Assembly (NCBI GenBank): GCA_963969495.1
Contig: OZ018333.1
Location: 16,091,937 to 16,155,936, forward strand
Direction: 5' to 3'
Length of the DNA: 64,000 bases
Source: Ceratothoa steindachneri
Taxonomy: Eukaryota > Arthropoda > Malacostraca > Isopoda > Cymothoidae
The notes under the pieces were generated by a model that worked only from the letters and a program-made list of their open reading frames with translations, did not search any database and was not told where the DNA came from. The translations under genes and the position numbers were made by a program. The first letter of the stretch is position 1. Each line of letters starts with the position of its first letter. Of the stretch, positions 42,196 through 54,282 are shown piece by piece.

Positions 42196-44435
42196 TTGTT
42201 TTTCTTCCTCACATATCCCTCTCTCTCTCCTTCCAATCTCTATCAATTTTATGCCCAGCCCAAGGTGGAGCTGCCATGCTGAAGGGCTGCCTGGGCACTG
42301 GGTAGAAAGGTGTGGTCCCTAAATGGTGGCAGCTGGTTTGGGGGGCCCCTGTGTTCACCCCTTGCAGAGCAGGCTATTGCATGGGGTGATTACCATTTGC
42401 ATCCTGTGTAAACTATAGGTTCAGCATACCCAATGATGGAAATCTTATAAAATATCTCTCTCCACTTTCCCTATCGCACCGATGGAGCCACACAGTAGCT
42501 CCACAATAGGAAAGGAGGTTACTGGAGAGGAGGCTTACTACTCTCCCATACCTACGGATGTAGGGGACTCTGCCCTCACCCCCTTCTTTGGAGTCAACCT
42601 TGGGTGACTCCCTTTTACTAGCAGCAGTCCTCCCTTTGCTTTCCAAGGGCAATGCAAGAAAGCATGTTGGATGGTCCATTATTGATAATCGGGAGCGGCT
42701 TGATATGGCCAACCAACTTAGAACCACCTTAGGTTGGCGAGGGATGACAGGGCCCGTTGACCCATGAGCTCCAAAGTCTTGCAGGAGCGCTTATCCAGCT
42801 TACAGGGGTTCACTGTATGTACCCCACTCTTCCCCGACATATGCCGGTTTACCGGCCCAAGAAGATGAGACTAAAGGCTCCTCAAATGAAATCCGTAATG
42901 TCTTTGTGGGGTGGGGGGTGCACATGGAGGGCTGCCCCCCCCCCCCCCCGAGATAAACTTGGTCCCTGAGGTGACCCACCCCAAGATGTTAAGACCTTCC
43001 ATGGGGTCTAACCTGGGCGCTTTCCAAGCACTGAACCTGACTCTGCACCTGTACAAGGTCCTTCTCAGAAGGCTCAGGGCCCCTGAGGCCTTACAAGGAG
43101 AGAGGGGATCTCCTCCCCCAGCTGGTGCCCCATCAGCTGGGATGGACGGGGCTGCTGCCATTTTGGTAAGTGACCAAGCCAAGATCGGCATGTCCAGTTC
43201 CTGTGCTCGCCCTGGTGTGGGTCACAAATTAAGGCTAAAAGTGTACATAGCAGAGCCTCGATTACGTTGGGGCCCATCATTAAGAGGTTTCCTTGCATTT
43301 TTGAGCCCGCTGGCTTCAAACGCTTTCTAGTTATTCGCTCCACTGATGGCAGTATGTTGGCTAAAGGGCAACTGGATCCATCAGAGGATAGCCTTAGATA
43401 ACGTGATTGGTTGAGAGCTGAAGGTGACCGGTTTGTTGGATGGTAGTCTTCTGGCGAATGCATTGAATCCCTTTGAGGCAGGCATGATTAGTGACCTTCG
43501 GACACTTGATGGCACGCTGGTGAGTGTGATGCTGCACTCTAACATGAACTTCGTGAAAGGAGTAGTTTATGCAAGGGAACTTGTCAACTACTCCATAGAT
43601 GACATCACCTTAGACCTGGCAGACCATGGGCTGGTCAAGGTCTAATGTGTGAGGAGAAAACAGGGATGGGCCTCGAGAGTCACCCCTACACTCTTCATCA
43701 CGTTTGACTGTAACAAGCTTCCTGAGTCGGTGTGTGCCGGTTGAAATCACTACCACATAAAGGCATTTGTGTCACTTGCATGGAGGTGCTAGTACTGTCA
43801 CTGCTTCAGCCATACTAATCACTCCAGTATATGCACAAAGTCCAGATTACTCAAAGTCTGCTTAAATTGCTCCAAGGCCGCACATAAGGCCATATTGTAT
43901 GTTGCTAAGTGTGTCAATTGTGGAGAGCCACACCCCGCTTCTTCGAAGCAATGTAGTGCATATCTCCTTGAGATGGAAATCCTGGGCGTTTAGGCCCAGG
44001 ATTGCCTTGCACTTTGCGAGGCTTAGGACTTAGTAGAGGTGCGCCTGGCTCTGCCTGGAATGCCTTATGCCTCAATGTTAAGAAAGACATTGACTGCTCC
44101 TGGCCTCTTCAGGCCTACGAGCACAGTTGTTTCCACACCCATTCAGAGCCTTTCTGCACGTTCTACACACTCCCCGTGCATCTACCTGGTCGTTAGACTC
44201 ACAGGAGGTAACATCCTTGATGATGGTCATTAGGCCATTTTCTGGGGTTCCTAAAGATGCCCCTGAAAGTAGGATAGCACTAAAGGAGCTTCGCCCACAT
44301 CCAGTGGTAGGCTGGGTTGCTCGGAGACTGTGTATACTCCAAAGGAGAGACCCTGCAAACGAAGCCGCTCTGCTCACCTAAGGTTTTGAGGTGGAGGGAG
44401 GAAAATACTCGCATGTCGAGCCCAATTGCCTGCGA
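42196..44435 (+). pseudogene. LINE E 5'UTR second half and ORF1 with zinc knuckles
   Basis: 42196-42440 matches the 5'UTR at 56890-57060 (CCAAGGTGGAGC block). ORF1 follows in pieces: VSDQAKIGMSSSCARPGVGH (43170), FLVIRS and DGSMLAKGQL near 43330-43370, FEAGMISDLRTLDGTLVSVM, NFVKGVVYARELVNYSIDDI (43549), then a shifted knuckle part around VCLNCSKAAHKA and KCVNCGEPHPASSKQCS (43850-43970) and the proline-rich tail (GMPYASMLRKTLTAPGLFRP, 44055). This is the RNA-binding ORF1 of LINE E, which the better ORF2 copy at 57722 lacks. It is broken by many shifts. At about 44436 it jumps to the RT thumb, with all of EN and the RT core deleted. Confidence 0.75.
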
Positions 44436-45902
44436 TAAGTTCTTGTACCTGTGCCATGGAAATTCTTCGTTCCTTGACGTTCAGCGCCTGGGGCACTGAT
44501 AGGGCTACTGCCTTACTTTTTTATCAATCCTCTGTTCATTCAAAGTTCGACTACTGATTCGAGTTTTATACATCCGCAGCTGAGCGTGTATTGCAGAAGA
44601 TGGACTAGATCCACCACACCGGCCTTTGCCTGGTGACTGGTGCAATTCCCCCATTGAAAGCTTACTTGTCAATGCTGGAGCGATACCACATTCGCCTGTA
44701 TGTGCAAGACCGGCGCCTCCCTCAGTCGCCAACAGCTCTCACTACATCCACAGCTAGCTGATCTCGACTGTGCCAGGATGGCGCTCCTGGTTCTGCCGAG
44801 GATGCCATCCTGGAGGGTACAACTTCTGACTATTTGTCGTTACGCCTCTGCTCCCAAAGCTTCTACAGCGCCGGGAGTATTGTATTCAACCTTTTTAGAG
44901 CACACCATGTCATGCTGGAACCGTGCCAGTGTATATGGATGGTTCCAAGTGCCAAGAGGGGGTCAGTTTTGATGCCATATTCCCGCTGTTTGAAGTCAGC
45001 GGGGCTCTGCCAGGCGCTCGTGTCTTCATGGCCGAGCTGGTTGTAATACACCACTCGGTATGGGAGAGAACGCGACATGCTCGGTTCGGAGACCTGGATT
45101 GTGATATATAGCGACTCACAAAGCTCCCTGAGTGTTCTCGGGGATTGGAAGCCCTGCAGCCCTTGGTTCACGATATCTGTGAGGCCACGGTTTTGGTAAG
45201 CCGGGTGCATGTCGAGATTATCTTTTGCTGGGTTCCTGAAGATGTAGGAATTGCGGGTAATGAGCGCGCCTATCAGAGCGCCAATGAGTCGGCGAGGACT
45301 GGGTGATGAAACCAGCATTTCGCTCTTCCTTAAACTGATTTCAGTGACTGCTTCAGGCTGCTTTTTCTCATCTCTGAATTAGTCACACTCGTGAGATGCA
45401 CCGCCATTTGATTGAGTGCTTGCCTGCGCCATACTGTGAAGACTGCATTGTCCCCCACACTGTTTGGCACATTTTTATTGTATGTTCCAGTCTTGGCGAT
45501 CTCTGCGCCTGTTACCTGTCCCGGTACCAGGACAACTAGGGTCGCTACCGCTTGTCCCTTGTTCTTGGGATGAGTGAGTTCATGCACACTGACTTGGTGA
45601 CATTACAGCTTTTTGGCAGAGGCTGGCCTCCTCCACTTTATTTGAGTTTTTTTGTGTTTCTTTTTGTAAGTCACATGTTCCTGTGCAGGATGGGAGACGA
45701 GCCTACCCCTGATGCTGAAGCAAACTTCCTTCTTGTCTTTTTGCTTTTTCTCATCATGTTTTTAGCATTTGTCCTTTTTTATCATTGTTATTTGTTATTT
45801 ACATATTTTTTTATATATATAGCCTAATAGTAGGTTGTTTTGTGTACGGCGACTTATGCCCAATAGGCAGTCTTTCCAGATGGGCTACCTCAATGAAAAA
45901 AA
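44436..45902 (+). pseudogene. LINE E RT thumb, RNase H, C-terminus and 3'UTR
   Basis: LYLCHGNSSFLDVQRLG in one frame and the related MEILRSLTFSAWG in another start the RT thumb. RNase H follows: VPVYMDGSKCQEGVSFDAIF (44923), ARVFMAELVVIHHSV, YSDSQSSLSVL near 45108 after a shift, and VEIIFCWVPEDVGIAGNERA (45210). The C-terminal Cys/His block is at 45425-45500, then a 3'UTR ending AGATGGGCTACCTCAATGAA plus A-run at 45893-45902, the same end as at 61675. Many shifts. Confidence 0.72.
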
Positions 45903-46773
45903 ACCATCCCATTGTGGAATGCAGTAAGAGGCCTACTGCTTCCACTGCAGGGAAGATCATACTGTGAACTTCCAGCAATCTAGAATTTATAAATTAGTGC
46001 AAGACATCCTACACCTAGCCAACTCTCAAAAAATCAGCCTGCGGAGCACTAAGTCAGAGCTGATGTTTCAGCAGGAGAAGAAGTGAAGACCTCCACCATA
46101 GCTAGCCACTGCCCTACCAAGTAAACAAAAGCTGCTCTCCCAAAAGAGAATACCACACTCCCATACCCAGAAAGTGCATCTCTTGCAGCAGCAGTGAGGA
46201 ACCAATTTGAAACCTAGAAAATGAGGCTGAGTCTACACATGCTGACTCAACTGACTCGCCACTGCCTGACTCAGCCCAAGCTCATATAGACCTGCCCGCA
46301 AAATGCTCACACCAGAAGAGACATCGCGCCTCCGCAGAGTCCTTGGACTCTGTCATCTTGGCAATGTAGGTACAGGAGCCAGGGGCACTTCCTGCTGCAT
46401 CCACTGTTCCTGAACCTCCAGCAGACAAAGCCTAAAATGCTGTCAACCTGTTGTGTAATGGCAAGATGGAGGAGCAAGATATCATCACTGCCACTGGCTC
46501 TGACCTAAAGTTCCGCTTGATTCCCCATGAGGAGGACAATGTCTTGTGATGCCTCAGGGAAGTAGAGTCCCCAAGAACCTCATAATCACACAGACTGGAG
46601 ACAAGCAGCCATCAGTGAACTTTCCTATAAAGAATGGGGAAGATGAAAAGAAAAGAAGATTTACAACCCTCAACCCCCTTTGGCTTCACCTCAGGGAGAG
46701 GTTAAAAAAAATGTTATGTTCTACCACAAGAACAGCAGGCAAAAGAACAGTGCTAGTGGTCCTTAAACCATGA
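45903..46773 (+). pseudogene. LINE F ORF1 region; stop overlaps the ORF2 start (ATGA)
   Basis: This stretch precedes LINE F ORF2. Only the last piece (46546-46773) is open: NGEDEKKRRFTTLNPLWLHL, ending KRTVLVVLKP. Its TGA at 46771 overlaps the ATG at 46770 that begins ORF2. Upstream, KEEVKT-like and Pro/Ser-rich coding remains are present in broken frames, but no knuckle was found. The assignment to ORF1 rests on position and on the overlap. Confidence 0.45.
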
Positions 46774-49052
46774 TCAAAATAAATATGGCCATGATCCTGC
46801 AGTGGAACATTTATGGTCTAAGAGCAAAATGGGAAAAACTTGCCATGCAGATTGACTGAGGTTTGTGAAATCCTGCAACTTTGATAGCCATGTAGAAGAC
46901 TGATATTGTCGATGTGGCTGTGGAATACATCACATCCTGCCTCTACTTTGCTGCATCAGTGAGCATTCCCATCAAATCTGGGAATTCCCCATGATCTCTG
47001 GTTCCCTGGTGGAACCAGGACTGTGCAGCTGCCAGAAGGGCTGAGAGGAGCTAGACAATAAAGTCAGCTCGATGCTCCTCCTGGCCATCCTATGTGAGCT
47101 CCATCTCGCCGTCCATGCCATTGTCAAAGATATGACAATGAGTCTGTAAAATGAAGGGGGAAAGTAGTACATTCCCCCATCATGTTCCATTCTATCACTG
47201 AATGGAAACACCATGGCTTCACATCCCAATGTGGCAGAGGCTTTTGGCCTCTGCTATATGATGACTCTGAGAGAAACAGAAGGACATTGACATCATAGCC
47301 AGGGATGGAAAGTCACATAAAGTGCTCTTCACCATACAAGAATTAAGAGAGTCATTGAAAATCTGAAATGGCATAATGACATATCCTATGCAATGCTTCG
47401 ACACCTTCCACAAGAGGGGATATACTTTCTGCTTGGTTTTTACAACCAAATCTGGATGGAGGAAGCCTTCCTGTATGACTGGAGCTTGGGGGTGGTGATT
47501 CCAATCCCAAGGCTAGGAAAGGATCACTCGCAGCCTACCAACTTCGCCCAATCTTACTCACACCATGCATGTGCAAGCTGCTCAAGAAAATTGTCAATGT
47601 CTGACTGATGTGGATCCTAGAATGAGAGAAGTTCTTCGCAAACTGCCAGTTTTGGTTCTGCAAGCTCCATTCCACGTCAGACACTCTCCGACATTGTAGT
47701 CATCAATCTGCAGGACATTTAGATCATAGCAGCATCACATTACAGTTTTCTCTGACCTGGAGAAAGCTTATGATACTGTCCAGAGACACGGCATTCTCCA
47801 AAGGCCTTCATAGCCAATAAGATAGTCTAGTCTGGAGTGCTCTTCACCCCCTACCAACTCAAAGGTTGATTTCCACAAGGCAGTCTTCAGCCTAACTAAC
47901 TCTGTTTGCTGTTGCAACCAATGACATAGTGGATGTGCTCCCAAAGAGATTGATCAGCACTACATAGGTGGATGATCTGTCAATATCATTTGCTATAAAG
48001 AAAGTCTGTGAGTGGGCTACACTTAAGGGTTTCCACTTGTTGCACAAAAGGACCATTGCAGTACATTTCTGCAGGATCTGGGGCATATATCCCGACCCCA
48101 ATCTGTATCTCTATGGCAAGCAGTTCCTGTGTAGAGATGAGGCTCAGTTTGAGGGGTTGGTCTTTGATGCCATGTACTAACCTTGGCTCCCCTCCTCCGT
48201 TCCCTAAAGTTATATTGCCTTAGGGCATTGAACCTTCTAAAGTTACTATCAAGCATGTCCTGGGATGCAGACCATGACATCATGTTTCCCTCATCCAGGA
48301 AAGGGGGCACTCTTCCTAGAACTTTCTCTATATTCACAACAGAACTTACTGCAATCTTGACTGCCCTCAGCCTTATTTTACTGAAGATGGATGTGTCCTA
48401 TGTAATTTATTCACTCTTTAAGTGCCCTTAAGGCGATAGATTGTTTTAATCCCAACCACCCGCTGGTTCTATCAATCTTAGAGTGGCTCCATCTATTGAT
48501 GAACCAAGGCTGCACTGTGCAACTCTGCTGGGTCCCTGCCCATGTGGAGGTCCCTGGTAATGAGGCAGCGGATGCCCTTGCTAAGACATCTGCATCAAGA
48601 CCAGCAACAACCCACCTCACAATACCAACATGTGATCTCCAACCTCCCATCCACCAAACCATACTTTAAGCATGGAAAGAACTGTGGACCTTGTTAGATG
48701 GAAACAAACTAAGATCGATTCATGAAAGTGTGGAGAGATGGGAGTACGGTGGTCTGTCATACCACCTGCAGGTGCTGGTTACAAGTCTCTGAGTGGGCCA
48801 CACCAAAATTACTCATAGACACCTTATGGAGAGGGGTCCTCCCCCTTATTGCGATGATTGTTTGGTGCCCCTCACGGTGTTCCATATAATGGTGGAGTGT
48901 CCCACCCTGGGAGATCTCTGCAACTTCCATCTTGTGAGGCACTGGGGCGCAGATAGTACCTACTCCCTACTCTCCATGCCTGGCCAGGCTGGTGGAGTGG
49001 ATCGGGATTTGATCATATTTTTGAAGGAGGTTGGCCTCCTCAAACATATATA
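46770..49052 (+). pseudogene. LINE F ORF2 (I-like): EN remnants, RT, RNase H
   Basis: ORF2 starts MIKINMAMILQWNIYGLRAK, the endonuclease start block; the rest of EN is mostly deleted. WNQDCAAARRAERS (47013) is the linker. RT pieces: EGIYFLLGFYNQIWMEEAFL and VVIPIPRLGKDHSQPTNF (47412-47550), DLEKAYDTV near 47755 (motif A), VDDLSISFAIK (47969, motif C, preceded by TAG where Tyr is usual) and DPNLYLYGKQFL. RNase H: FTTELTAILTALSLILLK (48325), LCWVPAHVEVPGNEAADALA (48520). C-terminus: HTKITHRHLMERGPPPYCDD and VFHIMVECPTLGDL (48793-48920). Many stops. It is related to LINE E but clearly a different family. Confidence 0.78.
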
Positions 49053-49544
49053 AGAAATTTAAGAAATATTTCTTTCAAATATATATTCTACTTGAAAATA
49101 AATTTTAATATATATATTCCATATATTTTATCTTTCATACATTCACCAATCATCTTTTTTTACTCATTCCTTCCCATCCTCCTCATTTATCCTTCAGAAC
49201 ATTATTCAGTAAATATCTTAAAACAACTTTGTAACCACTTTTTCCAAATCAAAATCTTACATAAATTCATCATTCATTCACCTAATCAGTTTCATTCACC
49301 CTCTCACTCTCACCATCTCATAAATTCATTCATCTATCCATAAATTTTTACTTATTCATTCATAGCTTTGTACTACATCTGCAAATACTAATTGTTTTAA
49401 ATTTATAATTTAAATGTTTTTTCTTTTTTTTTTAAAACAATCATTGAATTATAATTTTTAATTTTTTGCCATTTTACCTCTTCAACCATCCATCATCTAT
49501 CCATCACTCATTCACCGCCCATAATAAATCTACAACAACATAAA
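49053..49544. other. AT-rich, CATT-like low-complexity; no gene recognised
   Basis: ATTCATTCACC-like units recur (49130-49400), and a small palindrome AAGAAATTTAAGAAATATTTCTT lies near 49051. The open stretch at 49092-49343 reflects biased composition and has no domain. Confidence 0.45.
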
Positions 49545-50340
49545 AAGGTTTAGCTGGTGGCAATAACCTAGTAGTTGTATCACTCAAAACCAATCAATAA
49601 ACCCGCTAGCTTAAAATACTTTGGTTCCATTGATGGCACCATGTTGGCCAAGGGTGACATGATCTATCAGAGGAGAATATTAGCTAGTTTGATTGGTAGA
49701 GAGCTGAAGGTGCCCCATTTCTTGGATAGGAGCCTTCGGGTGAATGTATCAGATCTCTTCAAAGGTTTCATGATTAGTGCCCTTCAGACATTTAATGACA
49801 TGTTGGTGAGATGCTGCACTCTTTCCTGAACTTTGTTAAAGGACTGGTCTACATGATGAAATGCTGGGACTACTCCATAGATGACATCACCTTAGACCTG
49901 GCCGACCATGGAGTGTTCAAAGTCAAATGTGTGATGAAACAACAGTGAGGGCCTCGAATCCACCCCTATACTCTTTATCATGTTCGACTGTGACAGGCTC
50001 CCTGAGTTGGTGTGTGCCAGTTGGTATCACTACCATGATTTCACTGCTGCAGAGGTGCTACCACTGCCACCACTTTCCAATACAAATCTCCCCTGTAGAG
50101 GTCCAAAGTCTTATTTACCCGAAGTCTGTCTAAGTTGCTCCAAGGCCAAATGCTATGAGTCCCTGCCATGTAAGACCAAGTGTGTCATTTCCCTAAAGCC
50201 ACACATTGCTTCTTCAAAGCAATGTTGTGTGTATCTCCTGGAGAAGTAAATACTGGCTATTCAAGCTGCGAATCATCTCTCATTTTAGGAACTAAGGACT
50301 TGTTCCTAGCATGTACAATGCTGCCTGGAAAACACTTAGA
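49545..50340 (+). pseudogene. LINE E ORF1 fragment
   Basis: FGSIDGTMLAKGDMIYQRRI (49622) and LIGRELKVPHFLDRSLRVNV match the ORF1 at 43340-43480 (there, STDGSMLAKGQL). Bases 49870-50250 match the following RNA-binding and knuckle part (DDITLDLADHG at 49878-49910; KAKCYESLPCKTKCVISLKP near 50145), with shifts. Only this central ORF1 piece is present. Confidence 0.65.
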
Positions 50341-50479
50341 TAATTATTAGAAGTCTGTAAAGAAATAATTAAAAAATGAAATTATAATACAGAAAGTCAA
50401 AATAAATTAAGATAACCTATTTTAATTTATCCAAACCCACTTCCTAGCTAAACACTCATACTCTTCTATCATAAACCAA

Positions 50480-51620
50480 CATAGGGAAGGGTAAAAGAAC
50501 AGTCCTAGGCAAAGTTGTGAAAATCCATAATTGACAAAATGGGAAGAATTGCTCACATAAATACCAATCACACAGTATCACCATTCAACACAGCATAAGG
50601 TCTGGATGAGATATCAAGTGAGGCATAGGAAGCATTGGAACAAAAGGGAAGCACTGCTATGTAAGATTGCTCCAATTACTGGATAGTAAGATTGATGTCA
50701 CACATTGAATATCTGGGAGATGATAATTATTGATGGATGACTTATGCAGGAAACAACATTCACAGAGGAGTAGTTTGGCTTTATGCCAGCGAAGGGTACA
50801 ACAGAAGCAATATTGGCATTCAGATAGCTGGTGGAGAGATACAGATATGATTGTACATATGATTGTCATTGATCTTTAAAAAAAAGGTATAACAGGATTC
50901 TGCAGGAGTTATTGTGAACAAGAGAGAACAAATGATTACAAAAAGCTACATTGAGTCATATTAGGAATTTATGATATGGTGTCGGACTATCTAAAGGATT
51001 TACTATGAGGGTACAGTTGCATCAAGACATCATTAAATCCATTCCACTTTGAATCTGGTAATAGATAGTAATACACGAAGTATAAGATAAGACCCCATGA
51101 TGTGTATTTTATGTTGCTGATATTTTTAAGGCACTAAACAAAAGAGTTATAGCAGAAGCTAGACTAATGGAGGAAGGCATTGAAAATTAAAAGAAAATAA
51201 GAAGAGAGAATCCATGCTGTATAGTGTACCAGACTGGGAATCTGCTTTGGTAATAAGTATACAAGAGGCAAAACAGCCACAAAAATGAATTTAAATACCT
51301 AAGAGCATAAATTGATGCAAACAAGTGACCCTAACTGAAAAATAAATGGCAGGATGGGAGAATTGGTGTAATTTAACTGAAGCATTCCAGTGAAATTACA
51401 GGTAAGAGTATGTGTTGTGAGATCCTTGATGATGTGTGTATGGCCTGAAAACCATAGTTATAGAGAAAAGGCAGGATGTGGCAGAGATGACTAAACTAGA
51501 ATGGGCATGTAGTCATGAAGGAAGAGAGGATTAAGAATGAATACATAGAGGAACAATGAAAATTCTAGAGATGTTACTGAAGATAAAGGAAGCACATTTG
51601 AAATGGTAAGAATGTGAGAT
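50480..51620 (+). pseudogene. Heavily decayed LINE reverse transcriptase, unassigned
   Basis: Scattered matches to the RT type often called endonuclease-reverse transcriptase in animal genomes: EEQFGFMPARSTTEAILAF-like sequence near 50765-50830, SLKKKV in the place of DLEKAYDRVP near 50875, NGRMGELV (51348) and RVCVVRSLMMCVWPENHSYR (51410-51465), where VVRPxMMYGxExW is usual. Practically every 30 codons there is a stop or shift. The order along the plus strand is right, which makes chance unlikely, but no clade is claimed. Confidence 0.5.
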
Positions 51621-51744
51621 TTTTATTTTACTTAAAAGTAAGACATAAAAAACCAATAAGGGTATCTTAGGCAGCAAGTATGTAAAGAAAATGGTGCAGA
51701 TGGAAGTAAACACAAAAAAGATGAAAAATATATAGCTCCAATCC

Positions 51745-51960
51745 CCTTATAGGTTTCATGCAGTCAGAATTGTGGACTATTTCACATTTTGTGCGAGGCT
51801 GGACTCCATTTTATTCAACTCTCTCTGGTGTTGGTCACATGATCTTATATTGGGGAAGGGCAGGCCTCTCCCTGATGCTGGAATCCTTGCCTTTGCTCTG
51901 TTTCTTATTTTTTGCAGTTTTTGTTTGTTGTTTATTTTTCTATTGACTATGTTATAGATA
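51745..51960 (+). mobile_element. LINE E 3' fragment
   Basis: TGTGGACTATTTCACATTTT...GAGGCTGGACTCC matches the ORF2 end and 3'UTR of LINE E (61380-61540): GGGCAGGCCTCTCCCTGATGC corresponds to GTACCTCTCCCCGACGC. The T-rich 3'UTR follows. Confidence 0.5.
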
Positions 51961-52434
51961 GTGTTGGAAATAGAACTGTAAAATGGAGAGGTAGTTGGTC
52001 AAAGCTGAGATGAAAGGACTTCATTAAAGCTAATCCAAGGGAGAGTGGTTTAGAGAAGTAATTTTGTTTGGTAAAGAGACACCAAAAACAGCAACCCCAT
52101 ATAAAATTGGAACAGCTATAGAGTGGCAAGTACCAATCTAATCTGTATTGTGACCTCATTAGTGTAAGAGATGAAAGTGTAACTTGCATCACTGAGCCAA
52201 ACAATCTCTTGTTAAACTTAATAAATTCTAGGAATTAGATAGAGGATGTGTTTTGGATACCAAGATCAGTTGGAATTTGCCAGGGAGAGTGACATTAAAT
52301 GGGGGCATGAGATAAAGGCGGATAGGCTTTGAATATCAAGAGCGTTGGAATTTGCCAGGGAGAAGGATATTAAATGAAGGACTGAAAACACAATTTTGGA
52401 TTTCTTAGATCTTGTAAAGATGAAGTATCTCAAT

Positions 52435-52527
52435 GTTTTTTCGACCCTAATATAACCTAATTTTACCTACCCTAACCTACCCCAACTCAATGTAGAATTA
52501 GTTAAGTTATATTAGGGTTGAAAAAAC
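52435..52527. repeat. Short fold-back repeat with CCTAACC-like loop
   Basis: GTTTTTTCGACCCTAATATA (52435 on) pairs with 52506-52527, 22 bp with one mismatch. Weaker pairing extends outward (ATGAAGT near 52419 with ACTTCAT near 52545). The loop has CCTACCCTAACCTACCCCAA, a degenerate TTAGG-type string. Confidence 0.75.
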
Positions 52528-52547
52528 CTTTGCAGGCTTTTGAACTT

Positions 52548-53346
52548 CATGGCCCCCATAGTGAGAATCCCATTCTTCTGGATTCGGCTATGTTTTCCCA
52601 GATTAGTGCTCCCTACCCTCTCAACTTTGCCTCCCTGACCACGTTTATCAACCGGAAATGGTTTTAGTGGAGGTGGCCTAAGGCTTCACCTCTATTGGTG
52701 TATTGTGACGCATTCCCCTCAGGTTTAGGTATCACCATCTCTCATGGTTCCCTTTCCATCCCGAAGATTGGCCTGAACTAGGTAACATTTCCTCAAGGAG
52801 TCCCTCATGCTTCTCCTCTCCTGTCTCCTGGATGCTCGGATCTTGTCTGAAAACTTGCCCACAATATGGGACACGGTACGGGGTAAGGTATCCATGGAAC
52901 TCCTCTGCAGATTGAATGACTCTACAAGGACAAGCTTCACGCAAATGATCCGGAATTCCTTCTAAATATCGCGTATGTTAGGTCCGCAAGAAATATTGCG
53001 GATATCGCTTCCAGAAACTTCAACTTAATCTGGTCGAACTAATTTGGATTTAGCCTCACCGATCCTACGTACTCCTCAAGAGTATATAAGGACAATGCAT
53101 CGCCGGAGAGTGACAAGGTCGTTCAACACCGCATCCCACCTTTCTCACCCTTCCCCCGCCTCTGATCTTCTCCAGCTTGGGCCCCTCCTCGACCCTTCCT
53201 GGGATTTTGTGCTAAGTTTAGTCTGTTCTTTCCCTTATGTAAAAATAGTTTTCACTTTCATTGTATCCAGATTCTTCTTATGTTTGATCTTCCTGTTTAT
53301 ACCTTTCTTTACATTTACATTGTATTCAGATTTCTTTTATTTCATG
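52548..53346. other. No gene recognised; a TATA-like motif at 53079
   Basis: GAGTATATAAGGACAATGC at 53076-53094 resembles a TATA box, and a frame at 53044-53400 spans it, but no domain is seen and the stretch may belong to an old element. No promoter call is made. Confidence 0.35.
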
Positions 53347-53354
53347 TTTATACT

Positions 53355-54282
53355 CTGGGTTGGATTTAGATTTGATGAGGCCCTAAGCTATTTGAGATAA
53401 TAGGGCCCTTTAGATATCCTATGTCGGTGACAAATTGTTGCTGTTTTTTGTGTTTAATATGCTATATGGGAATTTTTGTACTTAATAGATATCTAAGCCA
53501 TTTGCAGTTGAAAAAATATGTATTTTATTAAAGTAATTGTGAAATTGAAATACAATTAAGAAGTATATTAATAGTGAAATAATTATTAACCTCAAACTTA
53601 AAATTATTTTTATTCATAACAAACTTAATAATACAAACACTTTGGTGAAACAACAAAAGTTCTTTTAGAAACACAATTTACAGAGGCTTATAATCTAGTT
53701 TCTAGAAACTTGTTATAAGGACTAATTACATTAATGCATCTACCCAATACCCATTAAATTGTATAATTTTATCAAGATTTATTGTATACTGTGTATACAA
53801 ACAGAATACAAACATGATCTAAACTAAAATTCTTTCTAGACTTTGCCAGAGCAAAGTCACTGATCATATCATCAAATGATGAACTGCGTAGTTTGTCACT
53901 TTCTATGCACCAGAGACTGAGGGAACGAAATTTATCTTGAGTCATTATTGTTCTAAATTCATTTTTTATCCTCTTCAGCTTATAAAAGGATCTCTCTCCA
54001 GATTAATTTGCAATCATCTTACTAAGGAACATTCTCAAAATTGCTTCTACATTAGGAAATGTACACCCCGTTTTTTTTTCTTTGAATTTTTTGGGCCCCA
54101 AGAAATTAGAAGCAAAATATGTAATTGATAAAACTGTTGCACTATGTAGGTTTTATTTATTTTTTGGTTATCGTATATTTTGGAGATGCTCACCCCTTTT
54201 ATTCTTTAATTTTTTACGGGGGCCCCAAGAAAGTGGGGGCCCTAAGTGCTAGCTTGTTTAGCTTATATTAAATCTGGCACTG
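53355..54282 (-). mobile_element. hAT-like DNA transposon (928 bp) with perfect 8-bp TSD
   Basis: The ends are CTGGGTTGGATTTAGATTTG and, in reverse, CAGTGCCAGATTTAATATAA; both go on to an AGGGCCC-rich block (GAGGCCCTAAGC on the left, GGGGGCCCTAAGTGC on the right). TTTATACT lies exactly outside both ends (53347-53354 and 54283-54290). On the minus strand around 54050-53820, GERSFYKLKRIKNEFRTIMT and DKFRSLSLWCIESDKLRSSS followed by FDDMISDFALAKSRK match the C-terminal dimerisation part of TTF/ZMYM-type hAT transposases. The rest of the transposase is deleted. Confidence 0.88.

Noticed and set aside
42871..43330. Overlapping frames on both strands as host genes
   Set aside because: The plus frame belongs to LINE E ORF1 (matches 39150-39700); the minus frame is its shadow.
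53044..53400. Gene with TATA box at 53079
   Set aside because: The frame has no domain, overlaps a hAT end, and the TATA-like string is common in AT-rich DNA.
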